Shown: piece by piece, positions 1 through 11,621 of the stretch
Layout of the letters: the number at the start of each line of letters is the position of its first letter
Numbering within the stretch: position 1 is the stretch's first letter
The notes under the pieces: model-generated
Told to the model about the DNA's origin: nothing
Databases searched by the model: none
What the model saw: only the letters and a program-made list of their open reading frames with translations
Position numbers and translations under genes: made by a program
Origin: Chenopodium formosanum
Lineage: Eukaryota; Streptophyta; Magnoliopsida; Caryophyllales; Amaranthaceae
Direction of reading: 5' to 3'
Assembly: GCA_024500155.1 (NCBI GenBank)
Contig: CM044877.1
Span: 31,371,001 to 31,435,000, forward strand
DNA length: 64,000 nucleotides

Positions 1-191
1 GAGCATTGGGATATGTGCTTTTTAGGTCATTTAACCTAAAAGGCTCTAGGTTTGTGGGCTTAGAGCCCATTTTCACTCTTCTATCATTGAGCGACACATG
101 TCATGCTCTAATTAGCTCATAGAGCGCTGAGCTTACGGACACGTGTCGCGGTGGCATTGGTCCACATATAGAGGGTATTTTACCCTAGACA
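1..191 (-). repeat. 3' LTR of element D (partial, cut by window start)
   Basis: This stretch matches about 34910-35098 almost base for base, including the block around ggctctaggtttgtgggctt, and ends in the terminal CA before a polypurine tract. Since D reads on the minus strand this is its 3' LTR. The remainder lies upstream of the window. Confidence 0.85.
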
Positions 192-203
192 TTAGCCCCT
201 CGA
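192..203 (-). other. Polypurine tract of element D
   Basis: On the minus strand the bases next to the 3' LTR read TCGAGGGGCTAA. Elements A, B and C have the related tract GGGGCAAA at the same place, which supports the assignment. Confidence 0.65.
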
Positions 204-337
204 AAGGGGTAATTTCTCTTTCAAGAGGAATTGCTCCTTTCGAAATCACTTTGCCGCTTGTTTAAAAGCTCTTTGGTCGTCATGTGTCTAGTTCAATAAA
301 CGAGAGATTTGATTAACTTGGAAAATTTGATACCTTA

Positions 338-3247
338 TGTAATCCCCCATATTTTAAAATATATTATAAATGAAATTATATATTACTTATAATATTTACT
401 TGTATTTTTCCGGAATTTAATTTCAAAAGTTTCAAATTATTTTTGGGGTTGATAAACGATTTTATTACAAAGAACTTTTTATGAACCTTCCTTTTATAAT
501 TTATGTCCAACAAACAAACCAAACCCAGTTTACTTTCTTAATTGACCCATTAATTTAATGAGGCCCAATATCCCTACTTACCCTACTACCCTCTCTCCTA
601 TAAATACCCCATACATCCCCAAAAAATTTCCCCACACAAAGGTTAGTCTTATTTTCTTTCTCCTTTGTTTTATTAATTTGTGTAATTATAATTATTGATT
701 ATGGGTTTTGATTTTATTGTTTGAAATTAATTTAATTAGTATCAAATTGTATTTTGATGATTAAACTTTATAATTTCAGATTTTATAAATGTTATAATTT
801 TCAGATTTTGTAAATTTAATAACCTAGGGTTTTTAATCATTCATGATTTTAGGGTTTTTATGAACAACCGATTTAGGGCTTTTATAGTAATGATGTTTTC
901 AAATTTTGGTGATTATACTACTAATTAGTTTAACTTAATTCCAGATTATTTTGAACACGTAAATTCGTGTTTTAATGTTTAGATTTTGGTTCGTTAATAT
1001 TAATCCCGTTTTAATCCCGATCAGGTTCTGAACTCATTCGATTTTGACAAAAAAGTAGTGTTTTCCATGTGGAAACAACGTTTTAAGAAAGACTTACTAC
1101 CTTTGGTAGTAAGCACCACCCTCTCGTGGCCAAATTCAGCCTCTAAATATGATTTTCGGGCAGTTTTTAATTTTTAACGAAGTTTTTTTTTATGCTTAAT
1201 GTTTATAATTAGTTTTGGGTTTTGATTTTATAGTATAAAGTTTATATTTTTAGTATCAAAATCATGTTTTTATGTTTTAAACTAATAATTTCAGATTATA
1301 ATTGTTGTTATAATTTTCAGATTTTATAATTTTAAAAACCTAGGGTTTCAATTTATTTAAATTGGGATTTTAGGGTTCTTATCACTAATTAAATTGGGGC
1401 TTTTGTTCCTATTGGATTTCTATTGATTAATTAAGCATAAAAACATGTTTTTAATGAAGTTTTAAGGATCTTTAATCAAATTTATATTGCTGGAAATTTG
1501 GTTATGTATTAATTTATTATTGTTGCTTGTTTTCTAGGAAGTGATTATTTCTTAGGAGACTTTTAAGTGATTAAAAGTGGCACAAAGGATTGTTTATACG
1601 AGGTACGTACATGTCTACTTCGTTGTAAGTAGTATCATGTTTAGGTACCAAAGAAAAGAACTTAGTTTCATGATTAGAGAACACTTGGATGAAAATTGTT
1701 TGGTTATACATTTAATTAATTCATATGCTTGAGTGTATGTATATATGATTGACGTATATAATTTTATGATATGATCTGATTTAATTGTCTTGCTACTATT
1801 GTTATATTGAATGATTGTGTTATATTTCTGGGGTTTTTTTTTTTTTTTAATGTTATTGCTATAGGGAGTATTGTTCTTGAGGTTTTAGGATTATTAATGC
1901 AGAGTATTATTTTTGGGTTGAGATATGATTATATTTGGGTTATTAGTATGTGCTTTAAGAGTTGAGACATTATGAATCGAATTGTTATGTTATTTGGGAA
2001 CATGTGCCAATATTGAGATATTATAAATTAATTTGTGAATGGTTATTTGATCAATGTGTGAGATCAAAAGGTTGAGAATTATTTATTTTGTTATGGGTTT
2101 GAGGCTCGGCGTTATAGACCTTAGTCCTTGGCATGTTGGTAATGAGATAATGATCTTGAGTTAAGAATGAAGTACAATCTTTATTATTTATTTTTCTATG
2201 GTCCCCTACAGTGGGAATTGACCCGTATGTGGTCTGGTTCAAGGTGTTTTCTAGTTATTGGGAGTATTCAAGTTTTTATACTTGTTGGTTTTATTCGAAT
2301 TACCCATGTCCAAGGCTAGGTATAGAACAATGAGCATGGCACACTTACGGGATAGAGAGTTGAGTAAAGGTTTGTATTATTATTCGAGGTTGAGTTGATA
2401 AAGGTTATTTTCAGAGTACAATGTGTTATGTAGTTTTGAACTACATTATTTAATTGAGCTAGTAATGTTGATTATCCTAGACTAACTTTGTGAGAATGGA
2501 GTCGCGCCCATTCTTGCATCGCGCTAAACTTTTATTTTAAATGGTCATTTGGGACCAAAATGATTTGGTGGATTGGACAACCTCGTCTATTGCTTACTCC
2601 AACTAAATTAATTAAATTAAATATAAAGAGTCAAGTGTTTGGAATTGATTAGCAAGTATGTTGAGTCGATTGAATTGTTTAAGTGTGGAGTCTTGATTAA
2701 TGAATTTATGTTGTATGTTTATTTACTTTAATTAGTTGAGCATGCTAGGCTTGGTACGTTGTAGCTTGTATGTACTCAGCTTTGCTGATTGCGTGCTTTT
2801 GTGTGTTTTCTTTTGGTCATGGCCTTCGCCTTTCAATGACCCTGTGATGATCCAATTATTACACTTGTATTATTGGGGAGCAGTATCGCACAGGTTATCT
2901 TGATGATGTGAAGTTCGGGGATTTGACATACGCATTGTCAAGGGATTGGTGTGATTGAGAGTATTCGTTCTTTGTGTTGAACTTATTTATGTTTTACTAT
3001 TTTAATTATGTTTTGGGATTTTGGAATATTGGTTTGGTTTTAATAAGGGCCTTTATGGTTCCAATTTATAAGCTTTGACTTATTGGTTTTCTAAATTATA
3101 TTATTTTAATATTTAAGTTGGATTTCCGCTGCGATACTTTGATAAAGCCTTAACGTTTTAACACGTGGCGGTAACATGCCAATGATTCTCCTCTATTTTT
3201 ATTTAAAGTAAGTGGTTTGGAAAAGGGAGAATTATTGGGGTGTTACA
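338..3247 (+). mobile_element. Solo LTR, Del/Tekay-like Ty3/Gypsy chromovirus
   Basis: The 2910-bp unit starts tgtaatcccccat and ends ggggtgttaca, and is flanked by the exact 5-bp duplication cctta (333-337 and 3248-3252). No coding domain is present, so this is one LTR left after LTR-LTR recombination. A TATA box at 599-606 sits about 260 bp from the left edge, so the LTR promoter fires on the plus strand and most of the unit is R/U5. The family name comes from the long LTR and the tgtaa-cccc / ggggtgttaca ends typical of plant Del/Tekay elements. It is inserted close to the 3' end of element D. Confidence 0.85.
599..606 (+). promoter_or_regulatory. TATA box of the solo LTR
   Basis: TATAAATA lies in the context cctataaatacccc, downstream of an AT-rich U3 and upstream of a C-rich transcribed leader, as expected for an LTR promoter. 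Confidence 0.6.
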
Positions 3248-3404
3248 CCTTAAATGGTATGACATTTTCGAAGTTAATCAATCATAATAATGATTGCCAC
3301 TTGAACTAGACAAATGACGACTTTCATTTCTTTATGCCCCACTATGGTGGTCATATGACCCTTGGGGGACTTAAAATATTTTTGAGACGTTTAGTATCTC
3401 ATTA

Positions 3405-4713
3405 GGCAGGAGGCGAATGGCCGCCTGACAGGATAGGAAGCATATGGCTGCTTGACATATCATAGAGCAGGAGGCAAATGGCCGCCTGGTAGGACAGGAG
3501 GCAAATGGTCGCCTGGTGGGACCGGAGGCAAATGGCCGCCCGGTAGGACATGAGGCATAATGGCCGCCTGACATATCATAGAGGAAGAGGAAAATGGTCG
3601 CCTAGTAGGACAAGAGGCAAAATGGCCGCCTGGCAAGACAGGAGGCAAATGGCCGCCTGGTAGGACAGGAGGCACAATGGTCGCCTGACATATCATACAG
3701 GGGGGAAAATGGCCGCCTGGTAGGATAGGAGGCAAAATGGCCGCCTGATATATTATAGACTAGGAGGCAAATGGTCGCCTTATAGGATAGGAGGCAAATG
3801 GTCGCCTTGTAGGATATGAGGCAAAATGGCCGCCTGACATATAATCCAGGAGGCAAATGACCGCCTGGTAGGACATGAGGCAAAATGGTCGCCTAACATA
3901 TCATAGAGCATGAGACAAATGGTCGCCTAGTAGGACAGGAGGCAAAATGGCCGCCTGACATATCATACAGGAGGCAAATGGTTGCCTGGTGGGATAGGAG
4001 GCAAATGGCCGCTAGGTGGGACAGGAGGAAAAATGGTCACCTGGCGGGACATAAGGTAATTGACGCCTGACATATCATAGACCAGGAGGAAAATGGCAGC
4101 CTGGTAGGACAGAAGGAAAAATGACTGCCTGGCAGGACAGGAGGCAAATGGCTGCCTGACATATTATAGACCAGGAGGCAAATGACCGCCTGGTAGGATA
4201 GGAGGCAAAATGGCCGCCTGACAGGACAGGAATGGCCGCTTGGCAGGACAGGAATGGCCGCCTAACATATCATAGACCATAAGGCAAAATGGCCGCTTGA
4301 CATATTATACCGGAGGAAAATGGCCGCCTGGTAGGACAAGAGGCAAAATGGCCACCTGACATATCATAGATTAGAAGGCAAATGGCCACCTGGTAGGACA
4401 GGAGGAAAAATGGCCGCCTGACATATCATACAGGAGGCAAAATGGTCGCTTGACATATCATAGAGTAGGAGGCAAATGGCCGCCTGGTAGGACATGAGGC
4501 AAAATGGCTGCCTGATATATCATACAGGAGGCAAATGGCCGCCTAATGAGACAGGAGGAAAATGACCACCTGGTAGGACATGAGGCAAAATGGCCGCCTG
4601 ATATATCATACAGGAGGCAAATGGCCGCCTAGTGAGATAGGAGGCAAATGGCCACCTGGTAGGACATGAGGCAAAATGGCCGCCTGGCAATGCAGTAGGC
4701 AAATGGTCGCCTG
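3405..4713. repeat. Tandem array of a roughly 27-bp GC-rich repeat in element D
   Basis: About 45-50 imperfect copies of a unit like aggaggcaaatggccgcc plus tggtaggac run without a break. Some copies carry an extended linker resembling gacatatcatagacc, giving units of about 35 bp. The core contains GGCGGCCATTTGCC on one strand and is nearly self-complementary. Several frames stay open through it and give low-complexity PGGHLPP or RRPFASC peptides, which reflect the periodicity and are not genes. The array lies in the 3' half of D, where Retand-type Tat elements are known to carry an amplified tandem repeat. Confidence 0.9.
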
Positions 4714-6262
4714 GTAAGTTTGTAATTATACTTTGAATGTCCTTTTTACCCTATTGGGTGGACCCGTATAATTTCGGAAGGTAATGTAGGTAAGAATTCA
4801 GCCGGCCACCATGTCTTTTAGACATTCGCTTCCCGAAAACTTAGTCATTCTTTAGATTACCCAGGTCAGGCGGCTATGAGTTGACCAATTAGGTCGTTTA
4901 ATCTTTGCTGCCTGTATGTGTTCGTAGAGCAATGTGACACCCAAATGGGAGATGCTTCTCCTCAACGAATTCGCCCGAATGGACGTCGTCGGTTATCTGA
5001 CTCATGTTGGAGCAGACGGCCTTACTCATGTTGGAGCAGGCGGTATTTATTGAAAACAGATTATCATCCGACCATTGGCCTCATGTCTTTTTAAGATGGT
5101 TGTATAGCCACTAAAGTTTTAGCTTAGCTTATTATCCGGCCATTGGCCTCACGTCACTTGGACGGTTTTTTTTCAGCTACTAAGTTTTTAACTTAGTTTA
5201 TTAAAGTATTGAATCAATATTCAATTAAGCTCAAGGTATGTATATAATTTGTACACACTCATAATATGTTAATAACCGGCTACCGCATTGATCAAGTGCC
5301 GACTGCCAGTTGTATGTAAATTATGTATGTGCCTTTAATTTCTCAAGTGAACTTAAGCTCTTGTTGGACAATTTTGAGGCTTTTTGACTTGCTTACAAGA
5401 TAACAGCTATATCAACATAGTGCCAAACAACTTGCTTATTATGCCTTGTTTCAAATTTGAACATGATCAACTTTTGACTACTGAGCCGAATGAATTTGTT
5501 GTTGAAGTACATAGACGACCAAACGATACTGCTGTATACCAAGCTTAAGTATCTCTTTTTGTCGTTTGAACTAATCTTGCATATATATGCAGCCCATACA
5601 GTCGGCTTTGAGGATGAACCAATCAGCCCCTATCATCGATCTCAAAGAGCCAATGACATAGACGGACTTAATGAAGAACCAAACAGCCCCTACTGCTGGT
5701 CTTGAGAATGAACAAGGCGTCCCACCGCTGGGTTTTATTTAAGAACAAAGCCCCATGCGGCCCCCCAATGGAGATTGTCCGCTTGTGCAATCATATTAAT
5801 GATATGATAAGAAGCAAAGCTTACAAGCTTTCCCATATTGGTACCTCTCGTACCATAACAAACGCATGTAGCCAATTAGACTTAATGATGAATATAGCAG
5901 CCACGTAGCCAGCTTTGAGGTCGATTAAGGCAACCATGGCAGTCGGCTTCGATAAAAAAACAGAGTAGATATGTCAGCCGCTTTATTGAGGAACAAAACA
6001 ACCTCTTGACTAAGCTCGCAATCGATCTCTCGTTAGCTTTGACAACATTGAGTACTTTCTACATGCCATATGCTAACTCATTCGACTCGGCATTAGAGTC
6101 GCTTGTATATAGCTGGGCTTTAATACCTTATGATCCTTGTATATATATACAAGTAATATTCTACTCACATGTATAATATATACTTAAGTAGTGCAGCATG
6201 CTTTCTTTTTCCACCAAAATGTATTTACATGCAAAATGTTGGTGCTACATGCTTTTTTTTTC
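4714..6262. other. Spacer of element D with diverged repeats
   Basis: No coding region is visible. Positions 4915-5045 are homologous to the reverse complement of 56530-56660 in the pol-to-antisense-gene spacer of element C, including two copies of catgttggagcag. Positions 5590-5940 contain degenerate units built around ggctttgaggatgaacc and aacagcccc, which resume at about 7770 beyond the MULE insertion. Confidence 0.6.
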
Positions 6263-7559
6263 CGGATATTTCACCAAATGCCACTGACAAATTTAAAAAT
6301 TCATCAAATGCCATCGCACTTTTCAGAATTCACCAAATGCCACTCGGTTTTTTAAAAATTCACCGAGTGCCATTAATGACCAACGGCCGTTAACTCCGTT
6401 AGTTATTAGGGGTTATCATGACACATGTCATGATATTATTCGTCCATTTATCTTTATTAATAAAAATTAAAAAAAAAAGCTGAAAATAATTAGAAAATAA
6501 TTATAAAAAAAAACAAAAAATTAAAATAAAAAAAAAAAAACCCCAAAATTTTCCCAGCCACCCCTACCACCGCCAAACCCTAGCCCCTCCCCTTATATCG
6601 CCGGAAAACGGCCGGCCACCACCTTAACCACCGAAAATCGACCGACCGGCCCTTTTGCGCCCCACCTGACCCACCGTCGACCCCAAAAACCACCCACACA
6701 AACTTCCCCGACCCTGTAAAACCTAAAATTAACCCCAGACCCTAGCCCCACCGTGACCTCAACCACCTCGCCACCCCTACCACCAGCCAGACGAGGCCCA
6801 GAGCAGCCAGATTTGCCGCGCCGTTCTCCAACTCGGAGCTGCTTTCCAACCCTCCCCTATCTGTTTACCCACCACAACCATTAACGAAATCAAGGTTGTG
6901 AAGAGGAGGAGGGCCAAAATCGCCAAGTTAGAAGGGGATAAGGGTCGAAATCGGAGCGTGGGGAAGGGGAGGTAGCCGGAAAAGGGATTGGGGAAGGGAA
7001 GGGGGCTGGGATCGGGACAGAGAAAGGATTTTGAGGGTTGAGGACTGGGTTTCGTGGTGGTGGGGAGGGAGTTTCGTGGTGGTGGGGAGGGAGTTTCGTG
7101 GGAGGGGGAGGGGGAGGAATGACGTCGGCGCTGCGAGGGATCTTCTAGGTGGTCGGCGCTGCGGGAGAGCTTCTTGGGCGGTGTCGGTGCTGTGGGACAA
7201 CAGAATCCAGTAGCTGGGATGGCGGGAACGGCGGCGGGGAGGGTGGTTGTGGCTGATGGGGGTTTTGGCTGGTCGGGGTTTTTGAAATAATTTTGGGGTT
7301 TTTTTTTTAATTTTCTGATTTTTTTTTTTTTATATATTTTCAACTTTTTTTTTAATTTTTATTAATAAAGATAAATGGACCAATAATATCATGACATGTG
7401 TCATGATAACCCCTAATGACTAACGGAGTTAACGGCCGTTGGTCATTAATGGCACTCGGTGAATTTTTAAAAAACTAAGTGGCATTTGGTGAATTCTGAA
7501 AAATGCGATGGCATTTGATGAATTTTTAAATTTGTCAGTGGCATTTGGTGAAATATCCG
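6263..7559. mobile_element. Non-autonomous MULE-like element with long terminal inverted repeats
   Basis: The left end (cggatatttcaccaaatgcc) and right end (ggcatttggtgaaatatccg) are inverted copies. The inverted similarity extends about 235 bp inward on each side (6263-6497 and 7326-7559). Both flanks are runs of 9 or more T, consistent with a 9-10 bp target duplication in a T tract, although that cannot be proved there. The terminal regions contain short direct repeats of caaatgcca. The inside (6540-7260) is unusually C-rich on the plus strand and could be captured host sequence. A 188-residue proline/serine-rich frame on the minus strand matches nothing I recognise and is probably spurious. 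No transposase is present. Confidence 0.75.
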
Positions 7560-7570
7560 TTTTTTTTTTT

Positions 7571-8752
7571 GTTTTTTTTAACAAAATAAAAATAAATCAT
7601 AATAATGATATTTCATGATAAATATTATCATGAACAAGTGAACAACACTCAAGCAGCCTTTCGAATAGGTAGTTGTCCAGCCATATTCACATTAGCTCTC
7701 GATATGGTACTTGGCACCATGGTCGGATGTATGCCTTGCTCAATCGTGCCGGCTTTTAAGCTAAGATTCAGTCACCAAAAATGCCGCTTGAACAAAACAG
7801 CCCCTAAGGCCGGCTTTGAGGGTGAACAAAGCAGCCATGGCAGCTGGCTTTCAGGTTGAACGAAGCAACCATCACAACCGGTTTTGAGGTTGAGCAAAGC
7901 GTCCGCTAAATTTGATGCATACAGCAACCCCACAGCCGGCTTGATTGATAAATAAAACAACCCTGCCACCGGCCTTAATTTGAGAGCAAAGTAGCCTTGC
8001 AGCCGGACTTAATTGAAGAACAAAGAAGCCCCTTCAGTCGGCTAAATTGACGAGCAATGTTGCCCCATGCCGCCTGCATTGGAGTTGGCTTGGGCTGTGG
8101 TTGAGGGACGCTTGTTGTAAGAAGTAGCAGACATCGAGAAGCTTGTCGACGCCTATGTAATACATACAAGCTAGCTAGTAATACTGTCCATCATATTGCA
8201 AGCAATCTATGGCTTGACTTGTATATACATAGCCGGTTTTACAAGCGGCTTAAATGATCATTCTTCGATTCCACTTATACCCAACCAAAAAATGGCTCGG
8301 TTTTGATTGTTGGCTATGCTTGCCGCCTGTATGCGAGCTTCCGGCATGATACTTCATATTTTCATATTATAATAATCAAAATAATGATGATTATTGGCTT
8401 GAACAAACCTCAAACGGCCACCCAACTCACGCACAAATTCTTAAACGTTGGTCGGCTTTGATGACCGTCTCATGAGAACTCAAGCAATAAGTTCTCCGCA
8501 TGATACAACAACACCATGGCCGGATGCTTTCATCTCCGCATCTCGACCTCTTGGTTTTTAAGAACCGACCGTGTATTATGCTTGTAAGTTCACAAATGGA
8601 ACTTGCTGTTTTTATTATGCTACTCACATTCACTATGTGAGCATAAATATCTTCACCAAAATTGTATTTACAATTATGGTGGAACAATTAGACGGCATGT
8701 GTGAGTGAGGGGGTGTTTACACCATATTAGCTTCAAGTGAGCTGCTCAAACG
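7571..8752. repeat. Spacer of element D with degenerate ~34-bp repeats
   Basis: From about 7790 to 8060 the sequence repeats with a period of about 34 bp around gaacaaagcagccatgg and ggctttgaggttga, each copy heavily mutated. No gene is visible. The right boundary is the target duplication of element A. Confidence 0.55.
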
Positions 8753-8757
8753 GTGAC

Positions 8758-9283
8758 AGTGAATGCCAAAAATAGCCACGGGACAACGTTAGGCTAGGAC
8801 GTCGACGACTAGACAGATTAAGCTATTGATAATCAAAATGTAATGAACGAAGATTGAACACAACGATATTTTGTTGACGCAGAAAACCCAATGTAGAGGG
8901 AAAAACTGCGGGTGGGAGTAATCCACCGATTGCACTATGAAAGATCGAATGTTACAATGTGTTTTAATGGCTAAGAGATTGCTAAGTATTGAATTGCCTT
9001 TTTCAGGTTACAAAAGTATCTATGTATAAGCAATTAATCTTCTCTGATCCGTAGTTATCCGTTGAAGCTCAAATGATTATCTTCCGCAATTCTAGGAAGT
9101 CAGTTATTTGACCTTTTCCTCCTGACTTGAACAACATATCTTTTTCAAATGATGAAACCAATCGGATATGTATTCCTAGTCAAACGGACTCCTGATTTAT
9201 TGAGACGTCAGTTACTACCCTTGACTCGTACTGCTAGTTGACGTAGGATCTCCGAGACGCGTCATGAAAATTCCGCACTAACA
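8758..9283 (-). repeat. 3' LTR of element A
   Basis: It aligns end to end with 17825-18350. The outer base next to the duplication is mutated (starts agtgaatgcc instead of tgttaatgcc). Its TATA region reads GCTTATACATAG on the minus strand, while the 5' LTR keeps GCTTATAAATAG. Confidence 0.93.
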
Positions 9284-9294
9284 ATTTGCCCCGG
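9284..9294 (-). other. Polypurine tract of element A
   Basis: On the minus strand CCGGGGCAAAT directly precedes the TG of the 3' LTR. The GGGGCAAA core is shared with elements B and C. Confidence 0.6.
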
Positions 9295-9462
9295 ATTGTT
9301 GCTTTGGATTCCTCCAGATTCGAAGAAACAATCTTACAATGCCAACACAGCGCACTAACCCTGAATTTTCTGACCGTTACTCTAGCTTGTCCAAATTTTT
9401 CAACTTCCATTCCTTTGCACGTTTTCCCACTTTCTTTGATGAGATAACTGCTAACTACTCAT

Positions 9463-9469
9463 TATAAAT
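9463..9469 (+). promoter_or_regulatory. Putative promoter (TATA box) of antisense gene A
   Basis: TATAAAT lies in the context ctcattataaatgctg, about 180 bp inside the 3' LTR and 250 bp upstream of the likely start codon, on the strand opposite to gag-pol. B (19412-19419) and C (62169-62176) have a TATAAATA box at the equivalent place. Confidence 0.55.
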
Positions 9470-9720
9470 GCTGATTTAATTGAGAAGTTATTTTTTCCAA
9501 CTCACTTTCAAACTTTTTCAAAAATTTTCAAATACTCTAAATCGAAGGATTCCAGTTGAGCTCCTTGAATAATCCTGGAACGATCTTCGCGTCCAGGTAA
9601 TTTCCTTGACTTTATCTTTTAATTTTTTCAATTTTTTGCTTTAAAATGAAGGGGGGAAGCACTAGATCTAGGTTTTCACTTAGAATTTTGGAGAAATCTA
9701 GGGATTTACCTGTTGAGATC

Positions 9721-11621
9721 ATGGCGACGAACGAGAACCCTGCAAGTACAATTACTGAAGGGGAACTTCCATCCTTCTCTTCCATGGCGGGCTTCCCCGA
9801 GAGTGCTCTGATGATAGTCCCTTCCAATGACCAGCGTCCTGAAGACTGCTCTGAGGGTCACGTCGTCTTTTATGAATATCCCTTTAAGCTGGGGTTTAAT
9901 TTCCAATTTAATGCTTTGACCCGCTCTTTTATGGAAGTGCTCGACTTGAGCCCAGGGCAAGTGATGCCCCTAGTTTGGAGAGTTGCGCAAGTAATTGCAA
10001 AAGTTACTAAAATTTGGGAAGATCCATTTGATCTTTCCGATTTAGCTCATGTGTACAAGATCCACGTCGAGGCTTCTAACAGGTGTACCCTCCATGTGCG
10101 ACGTGGTCGCTCTCCTTTGGTTGGGAAAGTGAATGTCAATGACCGTAGATGGAAGACGCGCTATGTATTTGTTGACAAAGATACTCTTGGGGAGGACGCC
10201 CAATGGATGAGGACTGGATGGCGTGGAGGAGGTACATTTTGTTTTGTCCCCGTCGTTTGTTAATGTTTGTTATTGACACCTTTTCTTATATGATTCGTTT
10301 TGCAGTAATTGACGTGAACTCCGTTGTTGCGGGGGATAAGAGTGACGACAAAGTAAGAGCTTTTTTCAAGTTCCCTTTGAAGGACAGGACGTTTCCTAGT
10401 ACTGGCGCTGACACTTCAGAGCGATCTGGCTCAGATTCAGAGGAAGATGTGAGATTTCTCGACGAGACTACAACCATGGTTTCAGGTAACGTCGCATCCC
10501 GTGAAACTTCTTTGAAGGAACTCGCGTACCCTCTTCTAACTCCTTTTCGACTTTCTTCTTGTCAGACGCTGCCCATTCTTCTAAGAGCAAGGCTCTTGCC
10601 ATTCCCCATACTGAGATGTTGGAAAGGGCTATGAAAAAGATAAAGCAGTTGACGCCTTCTGTTGACGTCATTCTAGACACCAAGCCTATCGACTTCAAAG
10701 TTCCTGAGAAAAAACCTGCTGAGAGGAAACCTGCGGACAAGAAACCTGTGGATAAGAAGATCTCTACTGCTCGCTCGGGCTCTGCTGCCAAAGAAAAACA
10801 AGTTAAGGAGGAAGAATATGAAGTCAAGGTTCCCGCTAGCTTCTTGTCTGGGGAACCTAACGCTGCGTCGCTGTGGCCTACCACAAAGAAGTTGTTCTTC
10901 CCTGGTTCTGCGAAGCGTTTAAGTCAATTTTCTGCTCCAGAGATAGTGAGTGAAGCTATCAACCTGCAATTGAACGTAAGAACGTCGTTCTCTTTCACCT
11001 GATTATCTCTCGACGTATGAATTATGATGTCATATATTTTTACAGTCTTTTCAGGATATGCTGGCCATCAGAGGCCATTTTATTTCTAACGAAAAAGAGA
11101 TGCGTACTATTAAAGCGGCGCTTACCACTGCTAGGGGGGAGACTCGTGCCAGCAACGAGGAACTAGCCAAAGCTAAACGCTCGCTGGAGGCTGCGCAGAA
11201 AGTTTTGGAAGAGAAGAACCAGGAGGTTGCTAAATTAAAAGATGACGTTAAAGAGTTAAATCAGAAAGTAGCTGACTTGACTAAGAGCGCAAACGACCTG
11301 GAGAAAGAGCTAATTGAAGTCCAGGAGGACGCCAAGGAATCCAAGTGTCTTGACCAGCTGACCGGTCGTGCCAAGGTGCTGAGGCGTTTCCTGGCTGGTC
11401 GTTTGTCGAAGGAAGATGCTCAGAAAGAGGTGGACGTCTTCCTCACGCAACTGGGTACTGAAGCTGATCTTGCGTCGGAGACAGAGAAAGATGCTGAAGA
11501 TTCAAAGTCTACAGCTGAGTCTATGCCGACCTTTGTGGACACGTCTGATGTCTTGGCTGAAGCTCCAGTTTGCGCCTCTAGGCTAGATCAAGGTGTTAAG
11601 GATGCTGTTTGTGATGCTTGA
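9721..11621 (+). CDS. Antisense accessory gene of element A (Tat aORF), four exons, intact
   Basis: The gene lies opposite to gag-pol, between pol and the 3' LTR. Exons: 9721-10231, 10306-10485, 10566-10975 and 11046-11621. The introns are 74, 80 and 70 bp, each with GT-AG ends and pyrimidine-rich acceptors. All joins keep frame, giving 558 codons without a stop; an upstream in-frame ATG at 9646 would add 25. Residues about 45-170 resemble the conserved domain called 'putative gypsy type transposon' (FYEYPFKLGF, then a Pro/Trp segment). Exon 3 has a Lys/Pro repeat (EKKPAERKPADKKPVDKK). Exon 4 (residues 368-558) starts with about 100 residues of coiled coil. The biochemical role is unknown. 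The last intron is phase 0 and precedes the coiled-coil exon, as in B and C. Confidence 0.8.

Noticed and set aside
3371..4702. Several minus-strand ORFs of 60-93 codons with PGGHLPP and RRPFASC repeats
   Set aside because: They lie entirely in the 27-bp tandem array; the periodic peptides in more than one frame follow from the repeat and not from coding.
3405..4713. CRISPR-like array
   Set aside because: Units are directly adjacent without unique spacers, and the surroundings are plant retrotransposons.
6777..7343. 188-codon proline/serine-rich ORF in the MULE-like element
   Set aside because: Low complexity, overlaps other open frames in the same C-rich block, and no recognisable domain or start context.
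10286..10884. Minus-strand ORFs opposite the antisense gene of A
   Set aside because: Shadows of the exons; no retrotransposon or other domain, and the plus-strand exons show consistent splicing.
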